Positions 49,372 to 59,816 of a stretch of 64,000 nucleotides of DNA are shown piece by piece (position 1 is the first letter of the stretch; each line of letters begins with the position of its first letter). The position numbers were made by a program, and so were the translations under genes. Source of the stretch: an uncultured Methylococcales bacterium (GTDB lineage Bacteria > Pseudomonadota > Gammaproteobacteria > Methylococcales > Methylomonadaceae); NCBI GenBank assembly GCA_903902705.1, contig CAIUVX010000064.1, forward strand, positions 1 through 64,000. Reading direction: 5' to 3'. Under the pieces are notes generated by a model. It was not told where the DNA came from. It did no database searches and saw nothing but the letters and a program-made list of their open reading frames with translations.

Positions 49372-50928
49372 TTAGAATTGAAAGTATAAAAAGGTCGATT
49401 GTTTGTTTAGGTTAATTAGCACAAAGTAAGCAATTAACACGATAATAACAGCATCAACTAATGAGGGTTGCCACGCAAAATTGCTTGGCTTTTTCAATAC
49501 GGTTTCCATATTTAAAGTGGGTGCATAATTTGCCATAATTTGCTGAATATTGGGCATTTTAAATACAATGAATAGCCCGATAATTAACAGCTTGATAATT
49601 CCACTAGAGCCTAAATTGGCTAACGTAAACGTACCATTAAACTGTGCGCCAAACCCTTGCATCGCTTGCCAAAAGGCACTGAGTTCACCGTGTTGTTTAG
49701 CAAACGAACAGCCATTCAATCCCACCATACCACTCAGCATTTCCGTGGCAACGGTGAAATTATCGGCACGAAAAAATACCCAACCGACCACTACCGCTAA
49801 AAATGTTAGCAATCCCGCGCCAAATCGCGCCAAGCGACCACCTTCTTGCCAGTCCATGCGTTGTTTTAAGCCCCGCCAACCATGATTAATGACTAAATAC
49901 ACGCCATGCAAGCCGCCCCAGATGACAAACGTCCAGCCCGCACCATGCCATAAGCCGCCTAGCAACATGGTAATCATCAAATTTACATAGCGTCTAATTT
50001 TACCATCGCGACTACCACCGAGCGGAATGTATAAATAATCACGCAAAAAACGCGACAGAGTGATATGCCAGCATCGCCAAAATTCGATAATGCTCAATGA
50101 TTTATACGGCGAATTAAAATTGATAGGTAAACGCACATTGAACATTAATGACAAACCAATTGCCATATCGGAATACCCAGAAAAATCAAAATACAATTGT
50201 AGTGAGTACGATAACGCGCCAAACCACGCTTCAAACAGCATTGGCTGTCCGCCTGCTTGCACGGCATTAAAAATAGGTGTGGCATACTCGCCCAAGCTAT
50301 CCGCCAGTAATACTTTTTTAGCTAAACCCAGTACAAAGATGGTCAAACCTACCGCGATATGTTCCCACTGCACTCGACAGGTATCGGGTTTGCCAAATTG
50401 CGGCATCATTTCCTTATGATGCAACACAGGACCTGCGATTAAATGCGGAAAATAAGTCACAAACAGCGTGTAATGCACGAAGTTATACTCTTTGACTTTA
50501 CCTTGATAGGTATCGACTAAAAATGCTAGCTGGGTAAAAGTGAAAAACGAAATACCTAAGGGCAAAAACACCTTCGCCATCGTAATGGCTGAACCCGTCA
50601 AGCTGTTGAGATTATCAACGAAAAAATTCGCATATTTGAAATAGCCCAACAAACTCAAATTGGCAATAATTGACGTGATTAATAGTAGTTTTGCACGACG
50701 ATTGCTGTGCGTAAGGCTATGCCCTATGAGATAACCAGCACCATAATTAAAGACGATAGAGCCTAGCAGTAAGCCAACAAAACGCGCATCCCACCAACCG
50801 TAAAAAAATAATGAAGCGGCAGCCAACCAGAGCATCGCTAAATGATGACTGTAACGACCTAGCCCATAAAATCCTAATATAACAATGGGTAGAAAGGCAA
50901 AAATAAAAACGTAAGAATTGAATATCAT
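49372..50928 (-). CDS. MBOAT family O-acyltransferase (AlgI-like)
   Basis: FLPLGISFFTFTQLAFLVD; FDFSGYSDMAIGLSLMF; FWRCWHITLSRFLRDYLYIPLGG; LLGGLWHGAGWTFVIWGGLHG. Confidence 0.95.
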   Translation of the reverse strand: MIFNSYVFIFAFLPIVILGFYGLGRYSHHLAMLWLAAASLFFYGWWDARFVGLLLGSIVFNYGAGYLIGHSLTHSNRRAKLLLITSIIANLSLLGYFKYANFFVDNLNSLTGSAITMAKVFLPLGISFFTFTQLAFLVDTYQGKVKEYNFVHYTLFVTYFPHLIAGPVLHHKEMMPQFGKPDTCRVQWEHIAVGLTIFVLGLAKKVLLADSLGEYATPIFNAVQAGGQPMLFEAWFGALSYSLQLYFDFSGYSDMAIGLSLMFNVRLPINFNSPYKSLSIIEFWRCWHITLSRFLRDYLYIPLGGSRDGKIRRYVNLMITMLLGGLWHGAGWTFVIWGGLHGVYLVINHGWRGLKQRMDWQEGGRLARFGAGLLTFLAVVVGWVFFRADNFTVATEMLSGMVGLNGCSFAKQHGELSAFWQAMQGFGAQFNGTFTLANLGSSGIIKLLIIGLFIVFKMPNIQQIMANYAPTLNMETVLKKPSNFAWQPSLVDAVIIVLIAYFVLINLNKQSTFLYFQF

Positions 50929-51021
50929 AAATAGGTTTAACGGTTATTTTTAGAGTAAGACTGCCGAGGTTTTAAAAAAAATCAGCGGTCTCTATGCTGA
51001 AATTATAACTTTAAAATGCTA

Positions 51022-53769
51022 TTAGACTTCATTGATTAGCTTTAATCCAGGTGGCAGGGCTTCACCAAATAATTGTTTTTCTTCTTTTTCATCTAACTCT
51101 TTAATTTGCTCAACCATCTCTAACCATGATGTTGGGGCTTTGCTGAGCTTTAGTTTTTCGCTGATTTGTAGCCGTAAAGTGCCGTCAATATCTCGCGCTC
51201 TATCGCCACTCATACGCGCCATTAAAGTAGCTGCAAAACCAATATGGGGATTTTTGCGCCAATCTTCGCTGAGCATAGCGGTCAACCAGCCACTGACTAT
51301 CTCTACTGAGACCACGTTATGGCTGCTACCATGAAACGGTACACGCGCTCCGAGTCGCCCGACTGCCCACCATGTTTGACTGGGTTCACTCGTTTTTTTG
51401 CAGGCGTTTGTGAACCATTCACCTAGCTGGATTTTTTTGTCAACGGGTAGACGCTCCAAAGTTGCCGATAGACGCACCATATCATCATAACCTCGTGACT
51501 TAATTTGCTTAGCAACACCCGCCTGTCTGGCAGCGGCGGGATTAAGGTATTTGGCAATATCGACAAAAATTTGTTCTTGGGCATTCGCATTTAAACCACC
51601 TGCAATACGCCGCCAGACTATCCACCACTCCGTCCAGTTTTGGGTTTCGTTGACGAACTGTAAACCCTGTGGGTAGAGCTTCCACAGTTGTTCCACGCGC
51701 CAATCATCCAAGGGATAACCAAAACCTGGTCGTAAACAAAAACCGATGAGACTGAGCCAAACACGCTCATGAGCTTCGGATCGGCGGCGAAATTTCGCGC
51801 CGTCCAATAAGGTGGTGAACATAGCTCTTAATAATGGCGTAGCCCATTCACTACGATCACAGGCTAATAATTTTTCTAACTCAGCGCGTAGGTTTTTAAC
51901 CGCCTTCGGGTCGATTTGTTTGGATTTAGAGCCGAACACTGCCTGTATTTTTTCCACCACTGCGGGAAACTGTGTCGGTAAGGTCGCATCGAATGTAGCG
52001 CGGGCTTTTTTTCTAATTTGAAATTCGACATCCCAGCGTTGAGCAGGATTTTCCACTGATACGCATTGAATTTTTAACGTGCCGATTTCGGTTTGAGTGA
52101 CACCTAATTGTACAATCGCTTCCGCTTGCAAATTATTGCTGGCAAAGGCAACGGCTAACGGCGGCAAGGAATGGAATTCATCGCTTATGTCGGTCACGTC
52201 ACCCGATTTAAACTCGTTGTCGCCTGTGGTGGAGGCTAAATGAAAACGGACAGGTGTGCCTAAACGCAAGGCAAAGCGGTGATTTGTTAGAATGACTTCC
52301 TCACCTTCTTCACTACCTCTGGGTAAAATACATATCCCTTGCTGATTAGCTGAATCATCGGTATCGACTAATAGAAAATAACTCCGCGCCGCGCCGCCAC
52401 CAATTTTTAATTTTTTATCACGTCTAGCAATCGCATAACTGACTGCACCAAACGCTACCGCCAACTCAGGGTGGCTGTTTTCCAGCAGGGTAGGGGAGGC
52501 ATCGCCCCATGAAGCCAATAAGCCTAGTGTTCTTTCAGTAATAGGTTGACTACGAAATACGCCACCGTTTAATAACAGTGCGTCAGGAACTACGCCTTGT
52601 CCACCTAGCGCGTCTTGTGCGGCGACTCGATGCAAATTTAAAAATGCCGCGATATGTTTACTAATGGCGGGGTCGGCAGTGTATGGCAAGCCAAATTCCA
52701 CCACGCCACTGCGTTTTTTATCGGGTAAATCATGCAAACCTGACAGCGGGAAAAAACCATCTAACGCTAGTGTTCTCACTTCTTCACGGCTTAATGTCAC
52801 TGAACGCGAACCGCCGATTAATTTTGAACCACCGCCCAATAACGTGACGGTCATGGATTCAGGCGCGTCTTCTGCCAATAAGCGTTCTTTAACTAAGCGA
52901 CACTGTTCAATTAATTGCGATAATTCTGCTGCTGATAAGCGTTTTTCGCCATTGTTTAAACGGTTTTCTGTGAGTCGGGCTAAGGCTAAATCAATATTGT
53001 CGCCGCCTAGCATTAAATGATTGCCGACACCGATACGCGTCAGTTTGGGTTCGATGTCACCTTGTTCGACTTTAATTAGCGTTAAATCAGTGGTGCCGCC
53101 GCCCACATCACAGACCAGCAATAAATGCACGTTCGCCAATTTTTGTTTTAGCTGTCCCGCATTACGCCGTAACCAGTCATAACACACGGCTTGCGGCTCT
53201 TCCAGCAAGCGCACATTATGCAAGCCAACGCTACGCGCCGCTTCCAAGGTCAGAGAACGCGCCCCTTCATCAAATGACGCAGGAACGGTAATGACTAAAT
53301 CCTGATTTTCTAACGGTGCATCGGGGAATTTATGTCCCCATACGGTACGAATATGGGCTAAATAACTGGCACTGGCATCAATCGGCGATACTTTGGCTAT
53401 TTCATCGCTACTACCCCACGGCAAAATTTCCGCGCTATGATCGACAGACGGATGCGATAACCAACTTTTCGCGCTGGTTACTAAGCGTCCTGTGGTTTTC
53501 GCGCCTAATAAACGTGCCGCTTCACCAATAATAGCATTATCACCTTCGGTAGAAAAAACTAGGTCTGTCGCCGATAATTCACCTTCGGCAGGATGATAGC
53601 GCACCGAGGGTAATAACGGTCTAGCCGCTACTTGCCCTAAATCAACTAACTGCTCAACCTGAAAAAGTTGAATGTCTCGATTGCTATTATCGGCTTTGGT
53701 GTATGCCACAACCGTATGCGTTGTTCCTAAGTCGATACCGACTAAATAATGTGGAGTTTGTTTATGCAC
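51022..53769 (-). CDS. Hsp70 family protein with long C-terminal extension (DUF3731-like)
   Basis: VGIDLGTTHTVVAYT; LLVCDVGGGTTDLTLIKVEQG; RLLEEPQAVCYDWL. Confidence 0.9.
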   Translation of the reverse strand: MHKQTPHYLVGIDLGTTHTVVAYTKADNSNRDIQLFQVEQLVDLGQVAARPLLPSVRYHPAEGELSATDLVFSTEGDNAIIGEAARLLGAKTTGRLVTSAKSWLSHPSVDHSAEILPWGSSDEIAKVSPIDASASYLAHIRTVWGHKFPDAPLENQDLVITVPASFDEGARSLTLEAARSVGLHNVRLLEEPQAVCYDWLRRNAGQLKQKLANVHLLLVCDVGGGTTDLTLIKVEQGDIEPKLTRIGVGNHLMLGGDNIDLALARLTENRLNNGEKRLSAAELSQLIEQCRLVKERLLAEDAPESMTVTLLGGGSKLIGGSRSVTLSREEVRTLALDGFFPLSGLHDLPDKKRSGVVEFGLPYTADPAISKHIAAFLNLHRVAAQDALGGQGVVPDALLLNGGVFRSQPITERTLGLLASWGDASPTLLENSHPELAVAFGAVSYAIARRDKKLKIGGGAARSYFLLVDTDDSANQQGICILPRGSEEGEEVILTNHRFALRLGTPVRFHLASTTGDNEFKSGDVTDISDEFHSLPPLAVAFASNNLQAEAIVQLGVTQTEIGTLKIQCVSVENPAQRWDVEFQIRKKARATFDATLPTQFPAVVEKIQAVFGSKSKQIDPKAVKNLRAELEKLLACDRSEWATPLLRAMFTTLLDGAKFRRRSEAHERVWLSLIGFCLRPGFGYPLDDWRVEQLWKLYPQGLQFVNETQNWTEWWIVWRRIAGGLNANAQEQIFVDIAKYLNPAAARQAGVAKQIKSRGYDDMVRLSATLERLPVDKKIQLGEWFTNACKKTSEPSQTWWAVGRLGARVPFHGSSHNVVSVEIVSGWLTAMLSEDWRKNPHIGFAATLMARMSGDRARDIDGTLRLQISEKLKLSKAPTSWLEMVEQIKELDEKEEKQLFGEALPPGLKLINEV

Positions 53770-54101
53770 GACGTTCTTTTCAAAAAGTTTTCTATTTATT
53801 GTTATTGTCCCGCTATGGTCTCAAAACTGCTTGCTTTGGTAAAGTATTTAATCTCGTTAGATTTCTTGGCTATTTTTACCTGTTTTAGCGAACTCGCCCA
53901 TGCACTTACCCTCGTATTCGTAAGGCTGACGTGTAGTTTTGTCAGCACTATTTCGTACTCACGCCGTAAAATACGCTGTCAATTAGCTGGACTCAATTCT
54001 TGCAATCACTCACGCTATACAGGATGATGTTTAGAAATGTGAGCATTTTTTTTCACATTATTCTACTATGTACGGATTTATCCTTTAGTGACAGCCATAA
54101 A

Positions 54102-56021
54102 GTGACCATATTAACTGCATTTTTTAGCCATCATGGCGCGTTAGCGAAAATCATCAAGGGTTATCAGCCGCGAACTGCACAGCTTGAGATGGCTGAAGCA
54201 ATTAATAGCGCGATAGAAAACCAACAACATTTAATTGCCGAAGCGGGTACGGGGACGGGCAAAACCTTTGCCTATTTAGTGCCTGCAATTTTGTCGGGCA
54301 AGAAAGTAATTATCTCGACAGGCACAAAAAATTTACAAGACCAGTTATTTAATAAAGATTTACCGTTGATTCGTAAGGCAATTAAGCATCCGTTTGTTGC
54401 CACGCTATTAAAAGGACGGGCTAATTATTTATGCACTTATCGTTTAGAAAATTCACTCACTTCGCATATCGGTTTTAGTAAAGAAGATGCCAAATCGTTG
54501 GCAAAAATTAACACTTGGGCTAAACGCACTGAAACAGGCGATATTGCTGAAATGGGCAGTGTTGCTGATACTGATCCTGTTTGGTATCAAGCGACCTCTA
54601 CATTGGACAATTGTTTAGGGCAGGATTGTGATGATTATGGCGATTGTTTTTTAGTCAAAGCGCGTAAAAAAGCCAGAGAAGCCGATATTTTGGTGGTTAA
54701 CCATCATGTATTATGCGCGGATTGGTCATTGCGTGATGGTGGTTTTGGTGAATTGTTGCCCAATGCCGATGTGGTGATTATTGATGAAGCTCATCAACTT
54801 GCGGAAACTGCCTCGAATTTTTTAGGTATCACAGTGGGTGCGAAACAACTCAGTGATTTGGCAGAAGACGCGCTGATGGAATATTTTAAAGATGCCAGTG
54901 ATATTCCTGCACTACGCACCGCCGCTGAAGCCTTGGAACATCAAGTCAAAAACTTACGTCTCGCTTTTGGTGTGGAACAAAAACGTGGCGATTGGCAAGA
55001 AATCACCAACACACCTGATACAGTGAAGTCCTTGAATGGATTGCAAACCCAATTACACCAGCTTGGCGAGCAATTAACCCGTGCATCTGTTAAAAGTAAA
55101 GCCTTGGAAGCCTGTAGTAAACGCTGTGATGAGTTAAGCCAACATTTAAAATTGTTGTTAGACGCGCCCGATGGCAAATGGATACGCTGGTTTGAAACCC
55201 ATAAAAAAACCTTTAGCCTTAACCGCACGCCGTTGAATATTGCTAATGAATTCCAAGGCTTTATGCAGCAACACCCAGCAACGTGGATTTTTACCTCTGC
55301 AACCTTAAGCGTGGCTAATCGCTTCGATCATTTTGTGCATAATCTGGGTTTAACTAGCGCGACCAGCGAACGCTGGGAAAGCCCGTTTGATTATGCAACA
55401 CAAGCGTTGTTTTATCATCCCAAAGACTTGCCACAACCTAACGATTTTGATTTTATTCCGCGTGTTGTTGAATTTGCCATTCCCGTATTACAAGCCAGTC
55501 GCGGGCGTGCATTTTTTCTATTTACCAGTCATCGTGCCTTGAAACAAGCGGCTGAATTGTTGGAAGATCAATTAGATTATCCCTTATTAGTCCAAGGCAC
55601 GGTGTCAAAAAATAGATTATTAGAGCAATTTCAAAAAGCGGGCAATGCAGTGTTATTAGGCACGGCGAGTTTTTGGGAAGGTGTAGACGTGCGTGGCGAA
55701 GCCTTGTCCTGCGTCATTATTGATAAATTGCCGTTTGCTTCTCCAGGTGATCCTGTTTTAAAAGCCCGATTAGATGCGATGACCCAACAAGGTAAAAATG
55801 CGTTTATGGATTATCAAGTTCCCGCCGCTGTGTTGTCTTTACGGCAAGGCATAGGGCGATTATTGCGCGATGTGACCGACAGAGGTGTGTTGATGATTTG
55901 TGATCCACGGTTATTAAAAAAATCTTACGGACAAACTTTTTTAGATAGCATACCGCCTATGCGCCGCACGCGCGATATTGCCGATGTGCAAGCCTTTTTC
56001 CAATCAGAGACGAAACAATGA
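54102..56021 (+). CDS. DinG/YoaA-type ATP-dependent DNA helicase (ORF track begins at 54000; GTG at 54102 is a more likely start)
   Basis: LIAEAGTGTGKTFAYLVPAIL; VIIDEAHQLAE; GTASFWEGVDVRGEALSCVIIDKLPF; LRQGIGRLLRD; cysteines for a 4Fe-4S cluster. Confidence 0.93.
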   Translation: MTILTAFFSHHGALAKIIKGYQPRTAQLEMAEAINSAIENQQHLIAEAGTGTGKTFAYLVPAILSGKKVIISTGTKNLQDQLFNKDLPLIRKAIKHPFVATLLKGRANYLCTYRLENSLTSHIGFSKEDAKSLAKINTWAKRTETGDIAEMGSVADTDPVWYQATSTLDNCLGQDCDDYGDCFLVKARKKAREADILVVNHHVLCADWSLRDGGFGELLPNADVVIIDEAHQLAETASNFLGITVGAKQLSDLAEDALMEYFKDASDIPALRTAAEALEHQVKNLRLAFGVEQKRGDWQEITNTPDTVKSLNGLQTQLHQLGEQLTRASVKSKALEACSKRCDELSQHLKLLLDAPDGKWIRWFETHKKTFSLNRTPLNIANEFQGFMQQHPATWIFTSATLSVANRFDHFVHNLGLTSATSERWESPFDYATQALFYHPKDLPQPNDFDFIPRVVEFAIPVLQASRGRAFFLFTSHRALKQAAELLEDQLDYPLLVQGTVSKNRLLEQFQKAGNAVLLGTASFWEGVDVRGEALSCVIIDKLPFASPGDPVLKARLDAMTQQGKNAFMDYQVPAAVLSLRQGIGRLLRDVTDRGVLMICDPRLLKKSYGQTFLDSIPPMRRTRDIADVQAFFQSETKQ

Positions 56022-56713
56022 AATTATTAGCCGTAGAAACCGCGACTGAAGCTTGCTCGGCGGCGTTATCTATCGATGGTGTGATTAGCGAACGCTTTGA
56101 ACTCGCACCTAGACACCACACGAAACTGATTTTACCGATGATTGATGAACTGATGCGGGAAGCGGGTTTAAAGCCTACCGAGCTAGACGCGCTGGCGTTT
56201 GGTTGTGGACCTGGTTCATTTACAGGCATACGCATTGCAACAGGTGTTATTCAAGGTCTGGCGTTTGGTTTGGATTTACCCGTGGTGCGGGTGTCAACAC
56301 TGGCAGCAATGGCACAAGAATTTTTTGACCGTAGCGAACAGTCGCTTGCTTTCACTGCTATGGATGCGCGTATGGAAGAAATTTTTTGGGGCGTGTATCA
56401 ACGTGATGAACAAGGCTTTGCTAAGTTGATTGGCAATGAAGCGGTGATTGCGGCTGAATTAGTGGATTGTCCCATTGAAAGTTTAGGTGTGGGTATTGGT
56501 TCAGCATGGGGTGTTTATGCGGACAAACTAATCAGTCGATTAGCGGAGCAAGTTAGCCACTATGAAAGTGATAATCTACCTAGAGCCGCGTTGATTGCCC
56601 GTTTAGGGGGGCAGGGTTTTATGCAAGGCTTAGCTGTTCCTGTTGAGCTGGCTATGCCAGTGTATTTACGCGATAAGGTGGCAAAAACAGAAGCGGAAAG
56701 AGCCGCACAATGA
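56018..56713 (+). CDS. tsaB: tRNA threonylcarbamoyladenosine biosynthesis protein TsaB
   Basis: MKLLAVETATEACSAAL; FGCGPGSFTGIRIATGVIQGLAFG. Confidence 0.96.
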   Translation: MKLLAVETATEACSAALSIDGVISERFELAPRHHTKLILPMIDELMREAGLKPTELDALAFGCGPGSFTGIRIATGVIQGLAFGLDLPVVRVSTLAAMAQEFFDRSEQSLAFTAMDARMEEIFWGVYQRDEQGFAKLIGNEAVIAAELVDCPIESLGVGIGSAWGVYADKLISRLAEQVSHYESDNLPRAALIARLGGQGFMQGLAVPVELAMPVYLRDKVAKTEAERAAQ

Positions 56714-57186
56714 ACTACTGGCTAATGAAATCCGAACCCGATACCTTTAGTATTGATGATTTAATGCACCGCCCCCAACAAACTGAACCGTGGGATGGGG
56801 TGCGTAATTATCAGGCACGAAATATGATGCGTGATGATATGAAATTAGGCGATAAAGTGTTTTTTTATCATTCTAATTGCGCCGAAGTGGGGATAGTTGG
56901 CATTATGGAGGTGGCTAAAGAAGGTTATCCCGATGGTTCAGCATTTAATCCTGATGACAAACATTTTGATCCAAAAAGCGATCCCGCTAAGCCGCGCTGG
57001 ATAAGAGTAGATGTGAAATATATCAGGCGATTATCGCGTACTATTACCCTTAAAGAACTCAAAACCAAAGTAGAGTTGGCAGATTTTACCCTGTTAAGAG
57101 CAGGTAATCGCTTATCCATTATGCCTGTCAGCAAAACGCAATGGGATTTTATTTTGTCATTGGAATCTTCTACAAATGAACGCTAA
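56710..57186 (+). CDS. EVE domain protein
   Basis: NYWLMKSEPDTFSIDDL; WDGVRNYQARNMMRDDMKLGDKVFFYHSN. Confidence 0.95.
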   Translation: MNYWLMKSEPDTFSIDDLMHRPQQTEPWDGVRNYQARNMMRDDMKLGDKVFFYHSNCAEVGIVGIMEVAKEGYPDGSAFNPDDKHFDPKSDPAKPRWIRVDVKYIRRLSRTITLKELKTKVELADFTLLRAGNRLSIMPVSKTQWDFILSLESSTNER

Positions 57187-57733
57187 CACAGAATTAGATC
57201 AAGCCTACATCAGTGGGACACAAATGTGGTTGAACTCGGTTATTATCGGCTACAATCTTTGCCCTTTCGCAAGACATGAACAAGAACGTGGTAGTATTCA
57301 TTTTAGCGTCGATCAGCACGCAAAGATTGAAAACTGCTTGCTGGCTATGATGACTGAAATTGAACGGTTAGATAGTGATACTGATATTGAAACTACCTTG
57401 CTAATTTATGCACGAGCGTTTAGTAATTTTGATGATTATCTGGATTTTTTGGCATTAGCAGAAGCCTTATTAGATGAACAAGGTTACGAAGGCGTTTATC
57501 AACTGGCAAGTTTTCATCCTAATTATTGTTTTGAAGGGGCGACCCAAGATGACCCTGCCAATTATACTAACCGTTCACCTTATCCCATGTTGCATTTATT
57601 GCGAGAAAGCAGTATCGAAGAAGCGGTTCGTCATTACCCTAACCCTGATAATATTCCGCAACATAATATTGAATTAACTCGACGTTTAGGTTTGGCTAAG
57701 TTACAAAGCTTATTGGCTGCTTGTTATTCATAA
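57176..57733 (+). CDS. DUF1415 family protein
   Basis: VIGYNLCPFARHE; YQLASFHPNYCFEGATQDDPANYTNRSPYPMLHLLRE. Confidence 0.92.
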   Translation: MNANTELDQAYISGTQMWLNSVIIGYNLCPFARHEQERGSIHFSVDQHAKIENCLLAMMTEIERLDSDTDIETTLLIYARAFSNFDDYLDFLALAEALLDEQGYEGVYQLASFHPNYCFEGATQDDPANYTNRSPYPMLHLLRESSIEEAVRHYPNPDNIPQHNIELTRRLGLAKLQSLLAACYS

Positions 57734-57815
57734 ATTATGATGGTTTTTGCAGTAAAATACGACAGTCATTCTTTAAAGTTTAGTTTGCTCCACACTGTTA
57801 TGAGAAAACAATCAC

Positions 57816-58415
57816 ATGAACCCATTTAAAAAATTTTTTCGCGATGAGCGTTTTGACATGGATTGGCGACGCTTGGTCGCACAGGGCATTGTCATTATGC
57901 TAATAGGTGTCGGGCTAGTGTTAATCGGTACCGTGCGCTCTAATGTTGTTGTTTTGTCAGCAAAAGAACTGTCTTGGCTGCCTATTAGTGGCATGGTTAT
58001 TTTGGCGTTAGGCGTGGTTGAATGTCTTGATGCCTTCCTTGCCAAAGAAACCCGCGACTTTTTACAAAATCTGCAAGTTGGGGTGTTAGACACTGTTATC
58101 GGTGCCTTAATTGTTTTTAGCGTCGCAGAAGAACCCGCTCGTTTTAGTTTAATGATTGCCAGCTATCTTATTGCACGCGGTATTGTGCGCATTACTCTGA
58201 TTTATGCCATGCAGTTGCCGAATGCCGCTTTTTCTTCTATTGGCGGTTTTGCAGCGATTATTATGGGTTTTATGATATGGATGGGCTGGCCATCGACAGG
58301 TGGTTGGTTTCTGTCTTTGTGTTTGAATATCGAAATTGCGATACGCGGCTGGGCGATTATTATTTTCGCACTGTGGGTAAGAAAACAAAAAGACGATAAT
58401 CTATTTCAGCTTTGA
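57816..58415 (+). CDS. Multi-pass membrane protein, HdeD/DUF308-like
   Basis: Six hydrophobic segments, GVVECLDAFL, YLIARGIVRITLIYAM. Confidence 0.65.
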   Translation: MNPFKKFFRDERFDMDWRRLVAQGIVIMLIGVGLVLIGTVRSNVVVLSAKELSWLPISGMVILALGVVECLDAFLAKETRDFLQNLQVGVLDTVIGALIVFSVAEEPARFSLMIASYLIARGIVRITLIYAMQLPNAAFSSIGGFAAIIMGFMIWMGWPSTGGWFLSLCLNIEIAIRGWAIIIFALWVRKQKDDNLFQL

Positions 58416-58421
58416 CCCGAG

Positions 58422-58455
58422 TGTGGCTATCGAATATTGAATACCGATAGCCACA
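58422..58455. terminator. Hairpin TGTGGCTATCG ... CGATAGCCACA between convergent genes
   Basis: 11-bp perfect arms. Confidence 0.7.
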
Positions 58456-58523
58456 ACAATTTTTAGCAAATAGCTTTTATTCGCTTATTCCGCATTAACA
58501 GTGTTTTTGTCGTTGATAGCTTT

Positions 58524-59195
58524 TTAGAGTTCTTTGGGTTCTACTGGCTCGCTTACAAGCTGGGTGTTTTCAGCGACAATAGTTTCCGATTTTTCATTCA
58601 ATGCCGCTAAAAATGCCACAAACCAAGGCTGGTCTTTAACCTTATCCAAGTCAGGATCGTTAACAATGCTATCAACGTCGGGTAAGCTGCCTTTGCTTTT
58701 AGATTCTTGTAAAGCCGCTAAACAGGCTTCACCTTCATCGCGTAAGCCATAAATACAGGCAAGATTATAAGAAGCCGTGCCTGCCTGAATGGCATTGCCT
58801 TGTTCAAAATTAATTCGTGCGGCTTCGTATAATTCATCATTAAAATCAACGGCTTTTAATCTGGCTAAATCCATATAAGCCACACCGCCATCAATCGCCG
58901 CACCTAAATATGAGGGGTTTAGCAGTAAGCAAAAAGAAAATTTAGCAATCGCCTCTTGAGTCAGCTTAATGGCTTCATCACCTGTTTTAGTTTTTGCTTG
59001 ATGTAACAACGCAAAGCCCCAGTTATACAATGTGTCAGAACGCAGTGGATCACCCACTAACACTTCGGCATAATCGTGATAAGCCCCTTTATACAAATGG
59101 TCGGCAGCTGTGCCTTCGCTACTACGCGCTTTTGCAGTTTGATTAATGGCGGCACTCAGTTTTTTTTTCTTAGTAAACGTCTCTAATAGTGACAT
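58524..59195 (-). CDS. TPR-like repeat protein
   Basis: YAEVLVGDPLRSDTLYNWGFALLHQA, ASYNLACIYGLRDEGEACLAALQ. Confidence 0.72.
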   Translation of the reverse strand: MSLLETFTKKKKLSAAINQTAKARSSEGTAADHLYKGAYHDYAEVLVGDPLRSDTLYNWGFALLHQAKTKTGDEAIKLTQEAIAKFSFCLLLNPSYLGAAIDGGVAYMDLARLKAVDFNDELYEAARINFEQGNAIQAGTASYNLACIYGLRDEGEACLAALQESKSKGSLPDVDSIVNDPDLDKVKDQPWFVAFLAALNEKSETIVAENTQLVSEPVEPKEL

Positions 59196-59218
59196 AGTTT
59201 ATTTTCCCCCTCAGATTG

Positions 59219-59545
59219 CTATTTAATAGCGAAGCTATGTACCCACGCGTGACCTTCGTCATCCCAACTCATACCTGCGTGCATTTTTAAAATAATATCT
59301 TTGTACAGTGCTAAGGTAGGATAACCCTCTGCTTGTGCGTGTTGGTCAGTCATATCACCTAAACGCTCATATTGTAAATCAGTGATGACAAAAGTTACGC
59401 CGTCTAAATCAAACTCTTCTTCAGGATAGCCATAGACACCATTACGGCGTTGCTGGGTTTTTAACCCTGCTTTGGCGGATGCAACTGATTTTGGATGCGT
59501 AATTAAGCGTTCTATTGAACAGGTTTTTTCTGGGTAATTTGCCAT
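59219..59545 (-). CDS. Conserved hypothetical protein, possibly ASCH/PUA-like
   Basis: LKTQQRRNGVYGYPEEEFDLDGVTFVITDLQYERLGDMTDQHAQAEGYPTL. Confidence 0.6.
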   Translation of the reverse strand: MANYPEKTCSIERLITHPKSVASAKAGLKTQQRRNGVYGYPEEEFDLDGVTFVITDLQYERLGDMTDQHAQAEGYPTLALYKDIILKMHAGMSWDDEGHAWVHSFAIK

Positions 59546-59816
59546 GACGAACTCTATCTAAGTTAAAAGTAGGCATTGTATAGCACAATCGTTTAAAGCT
59601 AAGAAATTTAAAAATAACGCGTAGGATGATATTATGAAAACTTAAAATTGAATTGTTATTTCGTTTGAGGGTAATAGGAAATTATGTATAATTGGCGGGG
59701 TTAGCTATAAATTTGTAACGCCGTTCACGCTCTGATAACTCATTCAGTCAAATGAATAAGCTACTAGCTTAGTTGGCTAAGCGTTCTTTGTTTTAATATT
59801 TCTTTGGGGTATTTTT

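Noticed and set aside
53316-54027. Plus-strand ORFs overlapping the Hsp70-like gene start and upstream of the helicase
   Set aside because: Overlap a well-supported gene or lack recognisable protein features; the helicase N-terminus before GTG 54102 also looks non-homologous
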